From assembly GCF_019320115.1 (NCBI RefSeq), contig NC_089593.1:14846789-14910788 (forward strand): DNA of 64,000 nt. The letters run 5' to 3'. Source of the DNA: Miscanthus floridulus (lineage: Eukaryota; Streptophyta; Magnoliopsida; Poales; Poaceae). The position numbers and the translations under genes are program-made. Below the pieces are notes generated by a model that was given only the letters and a program-made list of their open reading frames with translations, made no database searches and had not been told where the DNA came from. Position 1 is the first letter of the stretch, and each line of letters starts with the position of its first letter. Of the stretch, positions 10,571 through 22,843 are shown piece by piece.

Positions 10571-12881
10571 ATGGGGCCCACTAGGAGGAGCTGCCCCTCG
10601 ATTTACGCCAACCGGAGGGACATGGCGGTGGCTGAGGAGGCGGAGGTGTCAGAGAGGCCGAGGAGGCTGAGAGGCAGGCCTAGGCGGGAGCCGTTCACTG
10701 ACCACGGGCGCAGCTCCTCATGCGACCCTGTGCACGACGATGACCTTCAGCACATGGTGGATGGGGACGGGGGGGTCCACGGACGGAGGACGAGGAGGTG
10801 GTTCTAGCGATGGAGGACGAGGAGGCCGCGACGGTAGGGGGTTCTAGTTCCTCTAGTATGTTGAAGCCCTACCAGCGAGGTCCCTCAAAGCTCCCGAAGC
10901 GACCGATACCTGTTGAGAGGCGCCCACTGATTGCACCTGAGGGTGATAAGTAAGTAACTTCATATGTTCTTCATTTGATATGTTGAAAAATCATAATAAC
11001 AAGTAATAACTATTGTGGACCACTTGTGCAGGAACTGGGTGCTTGTGGACCAGGCAGCCCTGGCACGTAATGTGAATGGCATCCTAGGACTTTTGTGCAA
11101 GGAACACTTCCCTGGCCTAATTAGGAAAGGAGATCAAGATTGGGAGCCAGCCTGGACGTTCGACCACTATGCCCTCGTGCAGGATGCTCTAGATCGTAAT
11201 GGCATCCGTTGTAGAAACAAGGTAGATCGGGTGATTAAGGAGTTGTGGGTAAGTCTTTCTTGCACTACATTCCTCAATTCCTCGCATTCATTGGACGTTC
11301 TTAAAATAAAATAATGGATACCTTGTGTCTTTATGCAGGACTTCTTCAGAATCCAGGAGGGACAGGAGGAAAGTGCGTATCAGGTGGCTTACGCTTCCTG
11401 TAAAAGGTGTGTCACGGACTTGCACTACGAGTCCCGCATCTTGGCCCACATAGACTACAACGCCAAGTTCCTACTTAGGCGTGTCAACAAAGAGGAGGCA
11501 AGATGGATGACGCTGACAAGAGAGCAGTACATACAGGTAAATACAAAACATGAATATTCATTTCTTTTGAGATTAAGTATGCCTAATTTGATCTTCTGAT
11601 ATGTCGTCTACTTGATGTCCTATAGGCGATTCCAAGCTGGTGCGCCACCCACCCCGATTGCTGGGAATATATTGTGGACACCTGGTTGGACGGGGACTGG
11701 CAGAAGAAGCACGAGGAGGCCCACGATAGGCGTTTGTAGATGCCAGGTGTACCTCACCATCAGGGCAGCCACAGCCTCAGCAAATATGCAAAGGCATGTG
11801 TAAGTCTCCGCCATTGCTCTAATCTAGCCGCGCTCAATTCTGCATCATTTCTAACCACATGTTGTTGTTTTTCTCGTAGTCGGATGCACACGATGGCCAG
11901 CTAGTTGGTCAACTCAAGGCATATGCTCTGGCTCACATGGGCAAGGCGACGGCTGACATCGAGTACAACCCAGATGCCCCGGTTGAGGCGTACACCAACT
12001 CCAGCGTCCACACCCGCCTCTCTTTATACACGGAGGCGACAAGGTCAGTCCATGGGCCGAGCTACGATCCGAGAACCGAGGAGTGCCTTGATCCTCAGCT
12101 CATGATGAGGGTGGGGCAAGGCAAGAAGCATGGGTGGTTCTGGATTGGCGACGACGTCCTCGACACGGCCTCTACTCCTCTCCACCAGCTCCGAGCATCG
12201 AGCACGAGCTCAAGCGTGCCCATACGCCAACGGCCGACCATGGTGTCGGCACTCCAGGTAAGCATTCCTGTTTCATTCGTCGTTCTTTGACTTTTACATA
12301 CCTTACCTATGCATTATTGAAACATTGGGGTCAAATGTTGTAGGCCCAGGTGCAGGAACTGCAGGCCAAGCGGGAGGTCGAGCAGCAAAGGCTACAGGCT
12401 TTGGAGGCCCAGCGGGAGCAAGATCAGCGGCAGATGGCCGAGATGATCAAGTTCATGCAGCAAATTGGCCAGCAACAAGGTTGGGCGATCCCACAGACGC
12501 TGCTTGCTCCAGATCCACCTCCACAACGTACTGATTCTACCCTGGTGAGTATAAGTACGAAGTTTTACTTTCTATGCTGAAACTTAGAGAAACCTAGTGA
12601 AACCTAGTGGTGGTGGTGGTGTTGGTGTTGGTGGTGGTGGTCATGGTGTTGTGGTGCTCATGGTGGTGGTGGTGGTGTGGTGGTGGTGGTGGTGAAGTGT
12701 TGGTGATGTGGTGGTGGTGGTGGTAGTGGCGGATATTTATCTTGCATATTTATCTCTTCTCTTGTTGCTCACGTACAATCTCTTCTATTTTGTGCAGCAT
12801 CAATCGGGGGCGGCGTCGAACCACCTCGGATGGTCGCTGGGATCGCACTTTGGGCCATCCCAACCCGGACCGTCGCCGTGA
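10571..12881 (+). pseudogene. CACTA-1 TNPA-like gene (Transposase_24 family), seven exons
   Basis: Exons are about 10571-10949, 11032-11248, 11339-11536, 11626-11799, 11880-12257, 12344-12544 and 12798-12881, all with GT-AG junctions that keep one frame. The product resembles plant Ptta/En-Spm transposase 24 proteins: a basic N-terminus, a central region with LTREQYIQ, W/C-rich CATHPDCWEYIVDTW, the conserved AYTNSSVHTRLS segment, a Gln/Glu-rich coiled coil (exon 6) and a short tail. Breaks are a frameshift in a G run near 10770 and an in-frame TAG at 11737-11739, where the CACTA-3 homologue has CAG. Family proteins bind subterminal repeats. It is the best-preserved gene of this family in the window. 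Confidence 0.85.
12603..12730 (+). repeat. GGT/TGG trinucleotide repeat in a TNPA intron
   Basis: An imperfect (TGG)n tract lies in the intron between exons 6 and 7 of the CACTA-1 gene. It is probably of slippage origin. Confidence 0.8.
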
Positions 12882-13133
12882 GCTTCAAATGGCAGCCATT
12901 GTGATATAATGCACTTGTGAACTTTGTGAACTATGCTTGTGTGTTTGGACTTTGGACTTGGGAGTCGAGATTGTGATACTTGTATGCTATGTTTGTGTTT
13001 GTGGTGGATTCTGATATACATTTGTATTATATATATATTTGTGTGATATATAGTTGTGTTATATATATATATGATCTATATCTTGTTTGCAACGATGGAA
13101 GACTAAAAACCAAAAAAAATGAATTTTTTCACT

Positions 13134-13496
13134 TCTTTACCGAGTGTCAGCAAAGCTGGGAATCTGCGTCACTGGCCTTCCCAGCTTTGCCGAGTGCCAT
13201 GGGCAAGGCACTCGGCAAAGAAAATTCAAAAAAAAACAAACTGTTTTGCCGAGTGCCTGCCTACAGCCTCGGCAAAGAAAATTCAAAAAAAAAAGAAAAC
13301 AGGCTTTGCAGAGTGCCATATGCAGGCACTCGGCAAATCATTTTAAAAAATAAAAAAAATAAAAAACACATTTCTTTGCCGAGTGCCGACGCGTGGCACT
13401 CGGCAAAGGGACCGTCACCGTGACCTGGCCATCACGGCGGCTTTTCTTTACCGAGTGCCATCGTGGCACTCGGGAAATCCTTTGTCGAGTGCCCGA
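13134..13496. repeat. CACTA-1 subterminal repeats interrupted by CACTA-2
   Basis: TTTGCCGAGTGCC hairpins separated by A-rich spacers mark the right subterminal region of CACTA-1. The array stops at 13496 and resumes at 30692 on the far side of CACTA-2, which shows the insertion interrupted it. The target-site duplication is CGA (13494-13496 and 30692-30694). Confidence 0.92.
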
Positions 13497-13765
13497 CACT
13501 ACGCCAGATTTGCACATCATTGCCGGCATCATCACTGTCAGATTTGTGAGAACCGGCAGTGATGTACTTTCACTGCCGGTTATGAGCTTGAAAATGAAAA
13601 AATGATTGGGGTTGGGCTAAAACCGGCAGTGAAGGACCACATCACTGTCGGTTTGTGGTTTGAACTGGTAGTTTTTGGCGGGCACTCATCACTGTCGGTT
13701 CAAGCCACAAACCGGTAGTGATTGTGCTCTATCACTATCGGTTCTAGCCAAGAGCCAATGGTGAT
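13497..13765. repeat. CACTA-2 left terminus and subterminal hairpins
   Basis: Repeated ATCACTGCCGGTT / AACCGGCAGTGAT motifs occur in both orientations, many forming palindromes. They are the presumed sites of the element's own DNA-binding protein and are unrelated in sequence to the TTTGCCGAGTGCC motif of CACTA-1, -3 and -4. Confidence 0.9.
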
Positions 13766-13775
13766 AAGCCTACTA

Positions 13776-13785
13776 CATAAAAAGG
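13776..13785 (+). promoter_or_regulatory. Probable TATA box for CACTA-2 TNPD
   Basis: CATAAAAAGG lies directly inside the left subterminal array. Downstream is a probable 5' untranslated exon ending near 13928 and an intron (about 13929 to about 14404, acceptor TTGTACAG) before the TNPD ATG at 14407. Confidence 0.5.
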
Positions 13786-14406
13786 CTACAACCGTCCTCT
13801 TCTTCCTCCCCTCTTCCATCCTGAGAACAGAGGCGCGCTTTTGGGCCCTTCCCTCCATTGTTGCGGCTGCTCTTTACCATGAAGCTAGTGCTTGGATTTT
13901 GAAGAATGGCTTGATCTTTTTGCTTTAAGGTTAGTAACAAACATCCACTCCTTTGATTTTGTTGCTTAATTAGCTTTGTTTTGATGGCTACATTGCTTGA
14001 TTCTTATTCTAGTTCTTTCTCCATTCTAGAGAGCACTTTTCCAATTGGACATTTGTGCAAGGCTCAAATTGTGGTGAATCCATCATCCAAAAGGTTGGTG
14101 TCTATGAACACATTTAAATTCCTAGCTAATTACACCATGGTGGTCAAGATCATCATTGTTAGTATGTGATGCTATATTTAGTTCTTAGAAGTAGAGTAGA
14201 ATAGTTGTTCTTCAATATTGTGCAATAATTATTTTCTACTACGATTTTTAATTTACAGGGCCGGGGCTACCAATTTCAAATTTTCAATAATTAGTGTACA
14301 ATAATGTTTTCCAAAAATGGTACTTTCGAGCTACAATTGTTGTTCATGAAGCTTGATTTCTTATTAATTCTTTGTAATTACTGTCTCAGTATTTTTTTGT
14401 ACAGAG

Positions 14407-17400
14407 ATGGATCGAGAGTGGATGCATCTGTCCCGAATGGACAAGCGGTACATGTATGGTGTCAGCTAGTTTATCACCGATGCCAAAGCCCATGCTGGGA
14501 ATGGGAACCCTGTCTTCCGCCCATGCAAAGATTTCAAGAATCATAGGAACTTTCATCAAATTGAGTCTATACGATCACACTTGATTACCAGGGGGTTCAT
14601 GCCAAACTATATGATATGGACTATGCATGGCGAGGTTGGTGTGAATGTTCTGCAGGAAAACAATGATGATGTGGACATGCCTGATGTAGCCATCCATGAT
14701 GCTGATGAGGAACCCGGTGTCAACACGGAACCTATGGCCACAGTTAATAATGTGTTTAGGAACACGCTAGCTGACGACACCGAGGATAATGATGGCATTT
14801 CTTAGCTGCTACGTAATGTAGAGACCAGATGTCTTAGTGAAAGACAGCTGAGAAAGCTAGAGAAAATAAGACAAGATGGCAAAACACCACTGTATAGGAA
14901 TTGTCCAATGAGGAAACTAGAAGCCGACATCATGCTGTTAGAGTTCAAATCGACAAACGGATTGAGCGATAAAGGCTTCAATCAGTTGTTAGCTATAATA
15001 AGGAAAATGCTCCCAGAAAAAATGAGTTGCCAGAAAAGACATACTTGGCCAAGCAAATGATCTGTCCCATCGGCCTCGAGGTTGAAAAAAATCCATGCGT
15101 GTTCCAATGATTGCATATTGTACCGTGGAGAAAAATACAAAGACTTGGACAAGTGCCCCAAGTGTGAAACTCCACAGTATAAGGAAGGGCCGTCAGATGA
15201 GGGTACCAAGACCAGAGGAGGTCCCGCAAAGGTCATTTGGTATTTCCCTATAGCTCCCCGGGTGCATAGGCCGTTTGCATGTGCAAAGTCAGCCAAGCTG
15301 TTGCGCTGGCATGGCAAAGAGCGTAAGAAAGATACAATGATGAGGCACCCCGCCGATGGGCATGACTGGAGGACTGTCAATACTATGTTCTATAAGGACA
15401 TCGGTGGAGAGGTAAGTTACCTTTGGTTTGCTTTGAGCATAGATGGGATGAATCCTTTTGACCAGGTTAGAAGCAATCATAGCACCTAGCCAGTGATGCT
15501 CTGTATATACAACCTTCCACCTTAGGTCTGTATGAAGCAGTCGTACATCTAGATGCCACTACTGATCCAAGGGCCAAGACAGCCTGGGAATGACATCGAT
15601 GTGTTTCTGGAACTAGTGATCGATGAACTAGTGGAGATGTTTGAAAAGGGTGTGCCAGATGTTTGGAATGAGTACAAAAAGGAACATGTCACGATCAAGG
15701 GAGTACTTATCGCTACAATCATTGACCTGCCAGGTCGAGGTTCATTGTCCGAAGAGAAAACAAAAGTCTATACTGGATGTGTCGAGTGCTTGGACGACAC
15801 CAATGTGGTAAATCTGTCAAATAACTTAAAGATAATTTATATGGGACACCGTAGGTTCCTATCTAAGGATCACCCTTACCGCAGGAACAGAAAAGATTTC
15901 AACGGTACTATTGAGAAATGCTTAGCTCCAAAATATCGAGATGGGCCTACGATACTTCGAGAACTCAACATACTAGAGGTTGTCCTTGGGAAGGGGGACA
16001 ATGCAGTAGCAGTGCCTGATGGGAGCGTTTGGAAGAAAAAATTGGTTTTCTGGAAACTACCTTACTGGCTATTTCTGAGTGTACACCACTATCTTGATCC
16101 CATGCACATCACTAAAAACGTGTGCGCTAACACTCTTAACACCTTGATGGACACCTGGGGACATCGAAGGATTCACTAGCCACACTCCTAGACATGCAAC
16201 ACGTAGGAATCAGGAAGGAGCTACATTACATGGAGCTAGAGAATGGCCAGTTCGAACTTCTAGTTGCGTCATGGACATTGAAGAAGGAAGAAAAGCGTGC
16301 GCTTATTTCTTTCTTCAATGAACTCAAAGTCCCAACGGGCTACTGTGCGAACCCAAAGAGGCTAGTGAACATGAGAGAACTCAAGTTCAACTATGGTCCT
16401 ATGAAGGCCCATGACTGTCATGTCATTATGACTCAGCTGCTCCCTATTGCCCTGCGTGGTATCCTCCCCCAAAGGTCAGCGCCCCAATCATAAAGCTTTG
16501 CTCGTTCTTCAACATGATCTCGAAAAAAGGTCATTGATGTGTCCACGCTAGAGCAGCTACAGTGGGACATAGCCGAAACTCTCGTTAGGCTTGAGATGCA
16601 ATTCCCGTCGACTTACTTTGATATCTCATTGCATCTGCTCATTCATCTTATTGACCAAATTAGAGCCCTTGGCCCAATGTACCTGCATCAGATGTTCCCT
16701 TTTGAAAGATTGATGAAAGTTTTTAGGAGGTATGTTAGGAACAGATTTAGGCCAGAAGGGGGCATGGTTGAAGGATGGTCAACGGAGGAGGCCATTGAGT
16801 TCTGCACATATTATCTAGACATCCAAAGGGTCGAAGTTCTAGAATCTCGTCACGAGGGAAGACTACGTGGCAAAGGAATGGTCGGGGAGAAATCTGTTAC
16901 AGTAGATGACCTTGTTTCTTTCAGACAGGCACAGTTCGCTGTTCTCCAGCAAGCCGAGGGTGTGATGCCATACATTGATGAGCATAGGCAATCGTTGCAA
17001 ACTCTATATCCGAGCAAGTCACAGGCTTGGCTGGATAAAAAACATAAGGAGGAATTTGTCAGCTGGTTGCGACATCGCTTGCTTGGAATAAAGTTGGGTA
17101 ATCAACTGGATGCCTTAGCCAAGGGACCTTCGAGTACATATCTTAAGTACCAAGGGTATGAGATCAATGGATTCACATTTTACACAAACAAGCAAGATGG
17201 AAAGAGCACATACCAAAATTGTGGTGTTCGTTTTGATGCTCATGACGAAAACGGCAATGTGCAGGCAACATACTATGGTTTCATAGAGGAGGTATGGGAG
17301 CTAGCCTATGGTCCATTGAAGGTAGCTTTTTTCGCTGCTAGTGGGTCCGGCTCGAGGAAATCAACACTGACAGTGAAGGGTTCACTACCATTGATCTCAC

Positions 17401-17689
17401 TAAGACCACATATAGAGACGACCCCTTTGTCCTTGCAAGAGATGTTATGCAAGTCTTCTATGCAAGGGACAACAAGACAAAAGGAAGGCTAAAAGTAGTC
17501 CTAGAAGGGAAAAGGAAGATTGTCGGTGTCGATGGAGTGACGGACGAAAAAGACTACAGGGGCTATCAGGAAATGCCTCCATTCGGGGCGAACATACCCC
17601 TACCTATCCTTCAAGAGGGTGATGAACCTGCTTACATACGAATTGATCATAATGAGGCCCCCATTGTTGATGCACCTAAAGATAGTTAG
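14407..17689 (+). pseudogene. CACTA-2 TNPD transposase, multiply broken
   Basis: The N-terminus (MDREWMHLSRMDKRYMYGVS) is a Transpos_assoc-type domain whose metal-binding CPC...C motif has decayed to RPC...F. The Transposase_21 region begins near 15082 (KIHACSNDCILYRG, CPKC) and runs through QPGNDIDVFLE near 15580 and HYLDPMHITKNVCAN near 16090. It continues into a DUF4218-type region (about 16540-16840, IHLIDQIRALGPMYL) and a DUF4216-type region (about 17150-17690). Breaks are TAG codons at 14467 and 14803, three TAGs between 15400 and 15560 (two at positions that are Trp in the family), frameshifts near 15020, 15090, 16170 and 17330, and others. The family cuts and transposes CACTA ends. 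Confidence 0.9.
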
Positions 17690-17970
17690 ATTATTGTTAA
17701 CTATGTAATCATTATGCAGACGTTGTATCAGTAATTCACACTGAATATTTAATTTATATTTTGTGCGCATCTCTACAATTTAATTATTGACTATGTACTC
17801 AAATATTAAGATGATATTCACAAACATTATTATTTGATAATTATAGACCATTAATTCATTGTCATAGAATTAAATAATCAAGACACAAAATTTTGTGTTA
17901 TTTTAGAATATAAACTAACTGCATTATTTCTATAAATAAATAAATAAATAAAAGCTAACTAAGTGAACTC

Positions 17971-18042
17971 CCTGTTCTAGCTCAACGGTTAAGGCCGCAC
18001 ACTCTGTACTCTAAGACCCGCGCTCGAATCCTAGGCGGGCCA
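17971..18042 (+). repeat. tRNA-like module 1 in CACTA-2
   Basis: TAGCTCAACGGTTA resembles a pol III A box and GCTCGAATCCT a B box at tRNA spacing, followed by a GC-rich end. The acceptor arms do not pair convincingly, so I call it tRNA-derived or tRNA-like, not a tRNA gene. Confidence 0.45.
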
Positions 18043-18119
18043 AACTTTTTTATATTTTTACAAAAGGCTACGATGGCAGGCTCCAAACCGACACTGTTTT
18101 TTTATATTTTTTTACCTAA

Positions 18120-18255
18120 AGTTGGCCGTAGGGCCCTTCACTGCCGGTTTTGGATTTAAAACCGGCAGTGTATCGTCTATCACAGTCGGTTGCTCAAACC
18201 AACACAGAAGGCCCAATTCACTATCGGTTTTTAAACTAAAACCGATAGTGATGTG
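18120..18255. repeat. Internal CACTA-2 hairpin cluster
   Basis: Palindromes built from CACTGCCGGTTTT and AAACCGGCAGTG lie between the TNPD 3' end and the next promoter. They match the element's terminal arrays. Confidence 0.85.
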
Positions 18256-18370
18256 TAGATGCTCCTCACATACCAATAGTGCTCTCATGACCACAACCGT
18301 TGGAACACTGCTCCCTCCTACCCCGACAATTTTAGTTCAGAAATAAAAATGTACCACGACTGCTAGCCCC

Positions 18371-18934
18371 TATAAAATGGCCTTCGGCCAGGAGCTAGCC
18401 TCTCCATACATGTTGGTTTCAGCCAGACCTTATCAGCCATGATACAATGTTTTCCTCTCACAACAAACCACAGATATCGTTATGCATCGTAGTCCACCAA
18501 AATGGTGCACACATGAGGTACTAGAAGAATGCTACTGAAGATAGAGCAACGTCGAAGATTGGAGATGCCACGAGGTTCATAGAGCCATCCGCTGTGGTGC
18601 GCTCTGGACTGTATGTCCAGAGAGACCTAGTGTGCTCTAGGCAATTTCCCGTCCCGGAGCGACATTGGTTCATCCATGCGGTGCCGAGCTGAATCCGATG
18701 TGCTCTGGACTGTACCGAGAAAAAGGCCATGTACAGCAGAGGCGTGGATTCATCAATGCCACCTTGTCATCTCCAACCGGTATAGCTCATAGACCACCTC
18801 GGTGCTGTTGTTTGACCCTAGTTGGTGCTAGAAGAATGCTACTGAGGTGGTTAAATTATAATGTGTTGATACACATTGATGGTAACATTGACCTGTACGC
18901 AAATAGGTCTTTGTTATCGTATATGGAATTTTAG
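18371..18934 (+). other. Possible decayed small gene unit with TATA box
   Basis: TATAAAA at 18371-18377 follows the hairpin cluster, and an ATG lies at 18481. The frame from it is interrupted by TGA/TAG near 18535-18540 and TAG near 18639, then runs open to TAG at 18932-18934 (open part about 89 residues, Cys- and Arg-rich). CTAGAAGAATGCTACTGA-type sequence occurs twice (near 18520 and 18827). I recognise no family, and it may not be coding. Confidence 0.25.
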
Positions 18935-19083
18935 TGTAAGGTCTTTGTTATCGTATATGCAACTTATTTCTAATTTTTTTGTAATTTTTTGATGTATTTC
19001 ATTACTATCTGAATAAATATATCGTTGTTGTTAAAACTTTCCCACTGTAGTATCTAAATAAATATATCCTTTACATATATGCA

Positions 19084-19205
19084 CCTTCACTGTCGTTTCT
19101 TTATAGAAACCGACAGTGATAGTCACCTTCATTGTCGGTTCTATTTAAAAACCGACAGTGATATCCACCTTCACTGTCGGTTCTATTTAAAAACCGACAG
19201 TGATG
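19084..19205. repeat. Internal CACTA-2 hairpin cluster
   Basis: Three palindromes of the form CACTGTCGGTT...AACCGACAGTG lie immediately upstream of the TATA box at 19218. Confidence 0.85.
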
Positions 19206-19217
19206 TCCATACCCCCC

Positions 19218-19226
19218 TATATAAAA
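19218..19226 (+). promoter_or_regulatory. TATA box of the unknown four-exon CACTA-2 gene
   Basis: TATATAAAA lies 129 bases before the ATG at 19347 and directly after the hairpin cluster. A CT-rich leader lies between. Confidence 0.6.
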
Positions 19227-19346
19227 CAAACTGTCGGTCACATACATCGATCCCACCCACCCACGAACTCTCTCAGTCTCATTTCTCACTTTTCACTCTC
19301 ACTCCTCAAGACATCCACTCTCTCTCTCTCTCTACGTGATTTGGTC

Positions 19347-20569
19347 ATGGCTCCTGCATTTTTCAATGGTATTGATATGTTTTCTTCTCTAATATTCTAT
19401 CTATATTCATTTGATCTATATTTATATTCATGTTTCTTTGCATTCTACATTTATATATATTCTTATTCCTTGCATTCGATCTATATTTAATTATGTTGCC
19501 ACATTTTACTTGGAAGAATTTTTTGTGCATATATTTTATGTTCATTTTTTTGCATTTTATCGATCAGGTGGTAGGAACAATGGACCTCCCCCACCACAAG
19601 AACTAGGTTTCCACCCTGGCATGAGCCATTCGCTCCTAATGTGGTCATTCCACGGTTCCCTGTTCCAGCTATTGTATGAAATATTTTCCAACATCTTTTA
19701 TTTTTTTTATGCTAACAAATAACTGTAATTAGTTTAATATCATTGTTGCATGTATATATGTCGCAGACTATATCCCCAATAGATTGGCTGCGAACAGCAC
19801 TTAGCTGGTTCTTTATCTCGGACATCGTCGAGAACATGGCATCTAATGCAAGTGGTCGGCTATGGACGTGTGAACTCAGTTTTTTCATCCCTGTGAGGGG
19901 TTCAAATCATCGGAACCATATCCACAGGACCGGAATACAGAGCCCGGACGTGATAAGCGCCCAATTAACTGTCGTGCGCATCTATTTAGAGGCACTTCAA
20001 CGTATTTGCTATGATGTGCCTGATTTCTTGCACTTCAAGGCACTTGCTTTGAATGCTGGTGATATCCCCGTCCCGCAAGCAAGCGAATGGTTTGCGAGCT
20101 ACAACCATGCGGATGTGGTAAAATGGTCACTTATATCTGAGTCGTGGTTATTTGTTGTTTATTATTGTAATAACATTCTCTATTTTTTTTTCTTTTTCTT
20201 CGCATGCAGATTGCGCTACAGGACCTTACCTATGCTGCATGTGGCTTGTGGGCCGTTCTAGACCAAGCTACGGAGCAACTCGGGTACGATTGGGACTTCT
20301 GCAATGGAAACCTCGGCCAGCTCACTATAGATGGACGCCAGTACTGCATAAGGATTACTAATAGGGGCAGTGGTCGTTTAGTATGTTACATCTATGGCCG
20401 ACCATTCTTTCGGTGTTGTGAGGCACGAGAGAGTGCACTCATACGGGCATTGGACTTCATCGATACAAGTGGATACATAATCCGTGACATCAATTACCAT
20501 ATATGGCTACAGAGGCATGTTAGTGTGCGTGGCCCGATCGATCTCGGCAGTGATTCCGATAGTAATTAA
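19347..20569 (+). CDS. Unknown four-exon accessory gene of CACTA-2
   Basis: Exons are 19347-19368, 19568-19673, 19767-20117 and 20210-20569, all with GT-AG borders. Exons 3 and 4 join in frame and are open for 236 codons with no premature stop, unlike the TNPD and Ulp1 units. The natural exon 2 frame (ending FPVPAI) needs one more base than is present near 19617, so this copy probably carries a single 1-base deletion. Otherwise the product would be about 279 residues. Visible features are a proline-rich N-terminus, the segment PIDWLRTALSWFFISDI, a basic middle part and the C-terminal half YAACGLWAVLDQATEQLGYD with an acidic Ser/Asp end. I recognise no family and assign no function. It has its own TATA box. 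Confidence 0.55.
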
Positions 20570-20672
20570 TGTTTATTTAGCTAGGTTTTCAAGGTCGTAG
20601 TTTAATTGGGTTCTAATTTTAATATGTACGGCTTTGTGTGTTTAATTATTGTCATACAAGTAATTCGTGTAA

Positions 20673-22105
20673 CATTCCGGTGTCGTATTTGTCTCAAACT
20701 TATTCTCAGGCTTGCATGTGCCACGTGTGAAGGAAACACAAAGTTTGGGATTTTCCGGAGATGGTTTGCTACTTTCTGAGGTTTAATTAAATTTCCGCAC
20801 GATGACACTATTTAATTATAGGTTGAACTGAGTCAACCCACTAAAAGATCCGAAATGGTGCCAAACTTTTACACAGGCTCTAATGTGCCCTAGGGATAAG
20901 AATTTTGTGGAGGTGGATGAAAAAATCTATTGGGTCCAAGATGAAATTCACCCTCTTTTGTATCATTTGGCACAGAGAAAAATATAATAAATAAAAAATG
21001 AACAGAAAAACCTAACATCCTGTGTGGGGTCTTAATTTGGGTGTACATGCTTGCCAAAAAAAATTCAAGCCATGTCGATATAGGCGGAGTATACATGCTT
21101 CACAGAGGTACATGTGCCCTTTCATCGAACCATGACTATACACATAGGTTATCAACGTTTCTATGGTTCATAGGCATTCCAATGTCGTATTGGTCTCACA
21201 CTTTTTCTTAGGTTTGCACGTGCCACGTGTGAAGAAAACACCAAGTTTGGGATTTTACAGAGAAGGTTTGCTACTTTCTGAGGTTTAATTGAATTTTCAC
21301 GCGACGAGACCGTTTAATTATAGGTTGAACTGAGTCTACCCACGAAAAGATCTAGAATGGTGCCAAACTTTTACACAGGCTCTAATGTGCCCTGGGGATA
21401 AGAATTTTGTGGATGTGGATGAAAAAATCTATTGGGTCCAAGATGAAATTCACCCTCTTTTGTATCATTTGGCACAAAGAAAAATATAATAAATAAAAAA
21501 ATGAACAGAAAAACCTAAAATCCTGTGTGGGGTTTTAATTTGGGTGTACATTCTTGCCATAAAATTTCAAGCCATGTCGACATAGGCAGAGTATATATGC
21601 TTCATAGAGGTACATGTGCTCTTTCATCGAACTATGACTATACACATAGGTTATCAAGGTTTCTGTGGTTCATAGGCATTCCGGTGTCGTATTGGTCTCA
21701 AACTTTTTTAGGCTTGTACGTGCCACGTGTGAAGGAAACACCAAGTTTGGGATTTTTCGGAGAAGGTTTGCTACTTTCTGAGGTTTAATTGAATTTTCGC
21801 GCGGCGAGACCGTTTAATTATAGGTTGAACTGAGTCTATCCACGAAAAGATCCAGAATGGTGCCAAACTTTTACATAGGCTCTAATGTGCTCTAGGGATA
21901 ATAATTTTGTGGAGGTGGATGAAAAAATCTATTGGGTCCAAGATGAAATTCACCCTCTTTTGTCTCATTCAGCACACAGAAAAACATAATTAATAAAAAA
22001 ATGATTAGAAAAACCTAAGATCCTGAGTGAGATCTTAATTTGGGTGTACACGCTTGTAAAAAAAAATTCAAGCCATTTCGATATAGAAATACATATGCTT
22101 CTATT
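20673..22105 (+). repeat. Three direct tandem repeats of about 502 bp
   Basis: Units begin at 20673, 21175 and 21677 (CATTCC..TGTCGTAT). Each runs through GTGCCACGTGTGAAG and TTTAATTATAGGTTGAAC to an AT-rich end; the third is truncated near 22105. The array lies just downstream of the four-exon gene. Each unit carries G-box-like CCACGTGT. No coding frame is shared by all units. Confidence 0.9.
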
Positions 22106-22146
22106 TATTCAGTATATGAAAGAATTTTTTTTAATATATATAAACA

Positions 22147-22262
22147 TCACTGTCGGTTTCAAGAAATCGGCAGTGATGAGAGGAAACCGACAGTGATGAG
22201 AGGAAACCGATAGTGATGCATGTTATCACTGTCGGTTTATTTTGAAAACCGACAGTGATATA
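22147..22262. repeat. Internal CACTA-2 hairpin cluster
   Basis: Four to five CACTGTCGGTTT/AAACCGACAGTG units lie between the tandem repeat array and the minus-strand gene unit. A further degenerate pair occurs near 22563-22600. Confidence 0.85.
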
Positions 22263-22284
22263 TAAAAAATTAAAAAAAATTTGT

Positions 22285-22355
22285 GCCAGCCCTCGGGTTT
22301 GAGCTCGGGTCTTGGCCCACAGAGTTCAGACACTTAACCGCTGCGCTAGTATAGG
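22285..22355 (-). repeat. tRNA-like module 2 in CACTA-2
   Basis: The minus strand has an A-box-like TAGCGCAGCGGTTA and a weaker B-box-like GAGCTCAAACCC at tRNA spacing. Confidence 0.4.
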
Positions 22356-22434
22356 ATGTGTGCCATGGTTTATTTATTTTATCTTTTTGACCTTTAGACC
22401 GCTTAATAAATTATAAAATTAAACAAAAAAAAAT

Positions 22435-22507
22435 TGGGCCGCCCTGGATTCGAACACGGGTATCGGGGGCTAAGTTGCGGGGTTTTAACCGTTGAGCCAG
22501 TAGGAGG
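22435..22507 (-). repeat. tRNA-like module 3 in CACTA-2
   Basis: The minus strand has TGGCTCAACGGTTA and GTGTTCGAATCC, close to pol III A and B boxes. The same module with its AT-rich 3' flank recurs at 23999-24070 and 24266-24338. Confidence 0.5.
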
Positions 22508-22843
22508 TATTCGAAATAAGTGGAAAAGATAAGTTACTTATTCTGTAACCACTATGCGGAAATCACTGCTGGTTTAAAGAATGGCCCGGCAGTGATGTGA
22601 CAGATGACAGACATGCTGCAACACAGTATTATCTAGAAGAGCAAAACAAGGTAAGCAAAATGAGGTCATATAAAATGCAACATCCAATATGTAAGCAAAT
22701 AAAACGAGAGGTCATGCAATGCAAAGTATCAACCCAATTCAGGTGATGATGATCAAACAAAGGATTCGACGACATGGTTTTTTTCAGCACCAGTAAATTA
22801 TTACATCGCCCTATATAAATGCATTGATTAATCACTAGTGCTA

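Noticed and set aside
13119..13423. ORFs containing repeated LPSA/RVPS peptides
   Set aside because: Translations of CACTA subterminal repeats, not genes. The same applies near 8890-9170, 39540-39860, 43930-44400 and 62430-63260.
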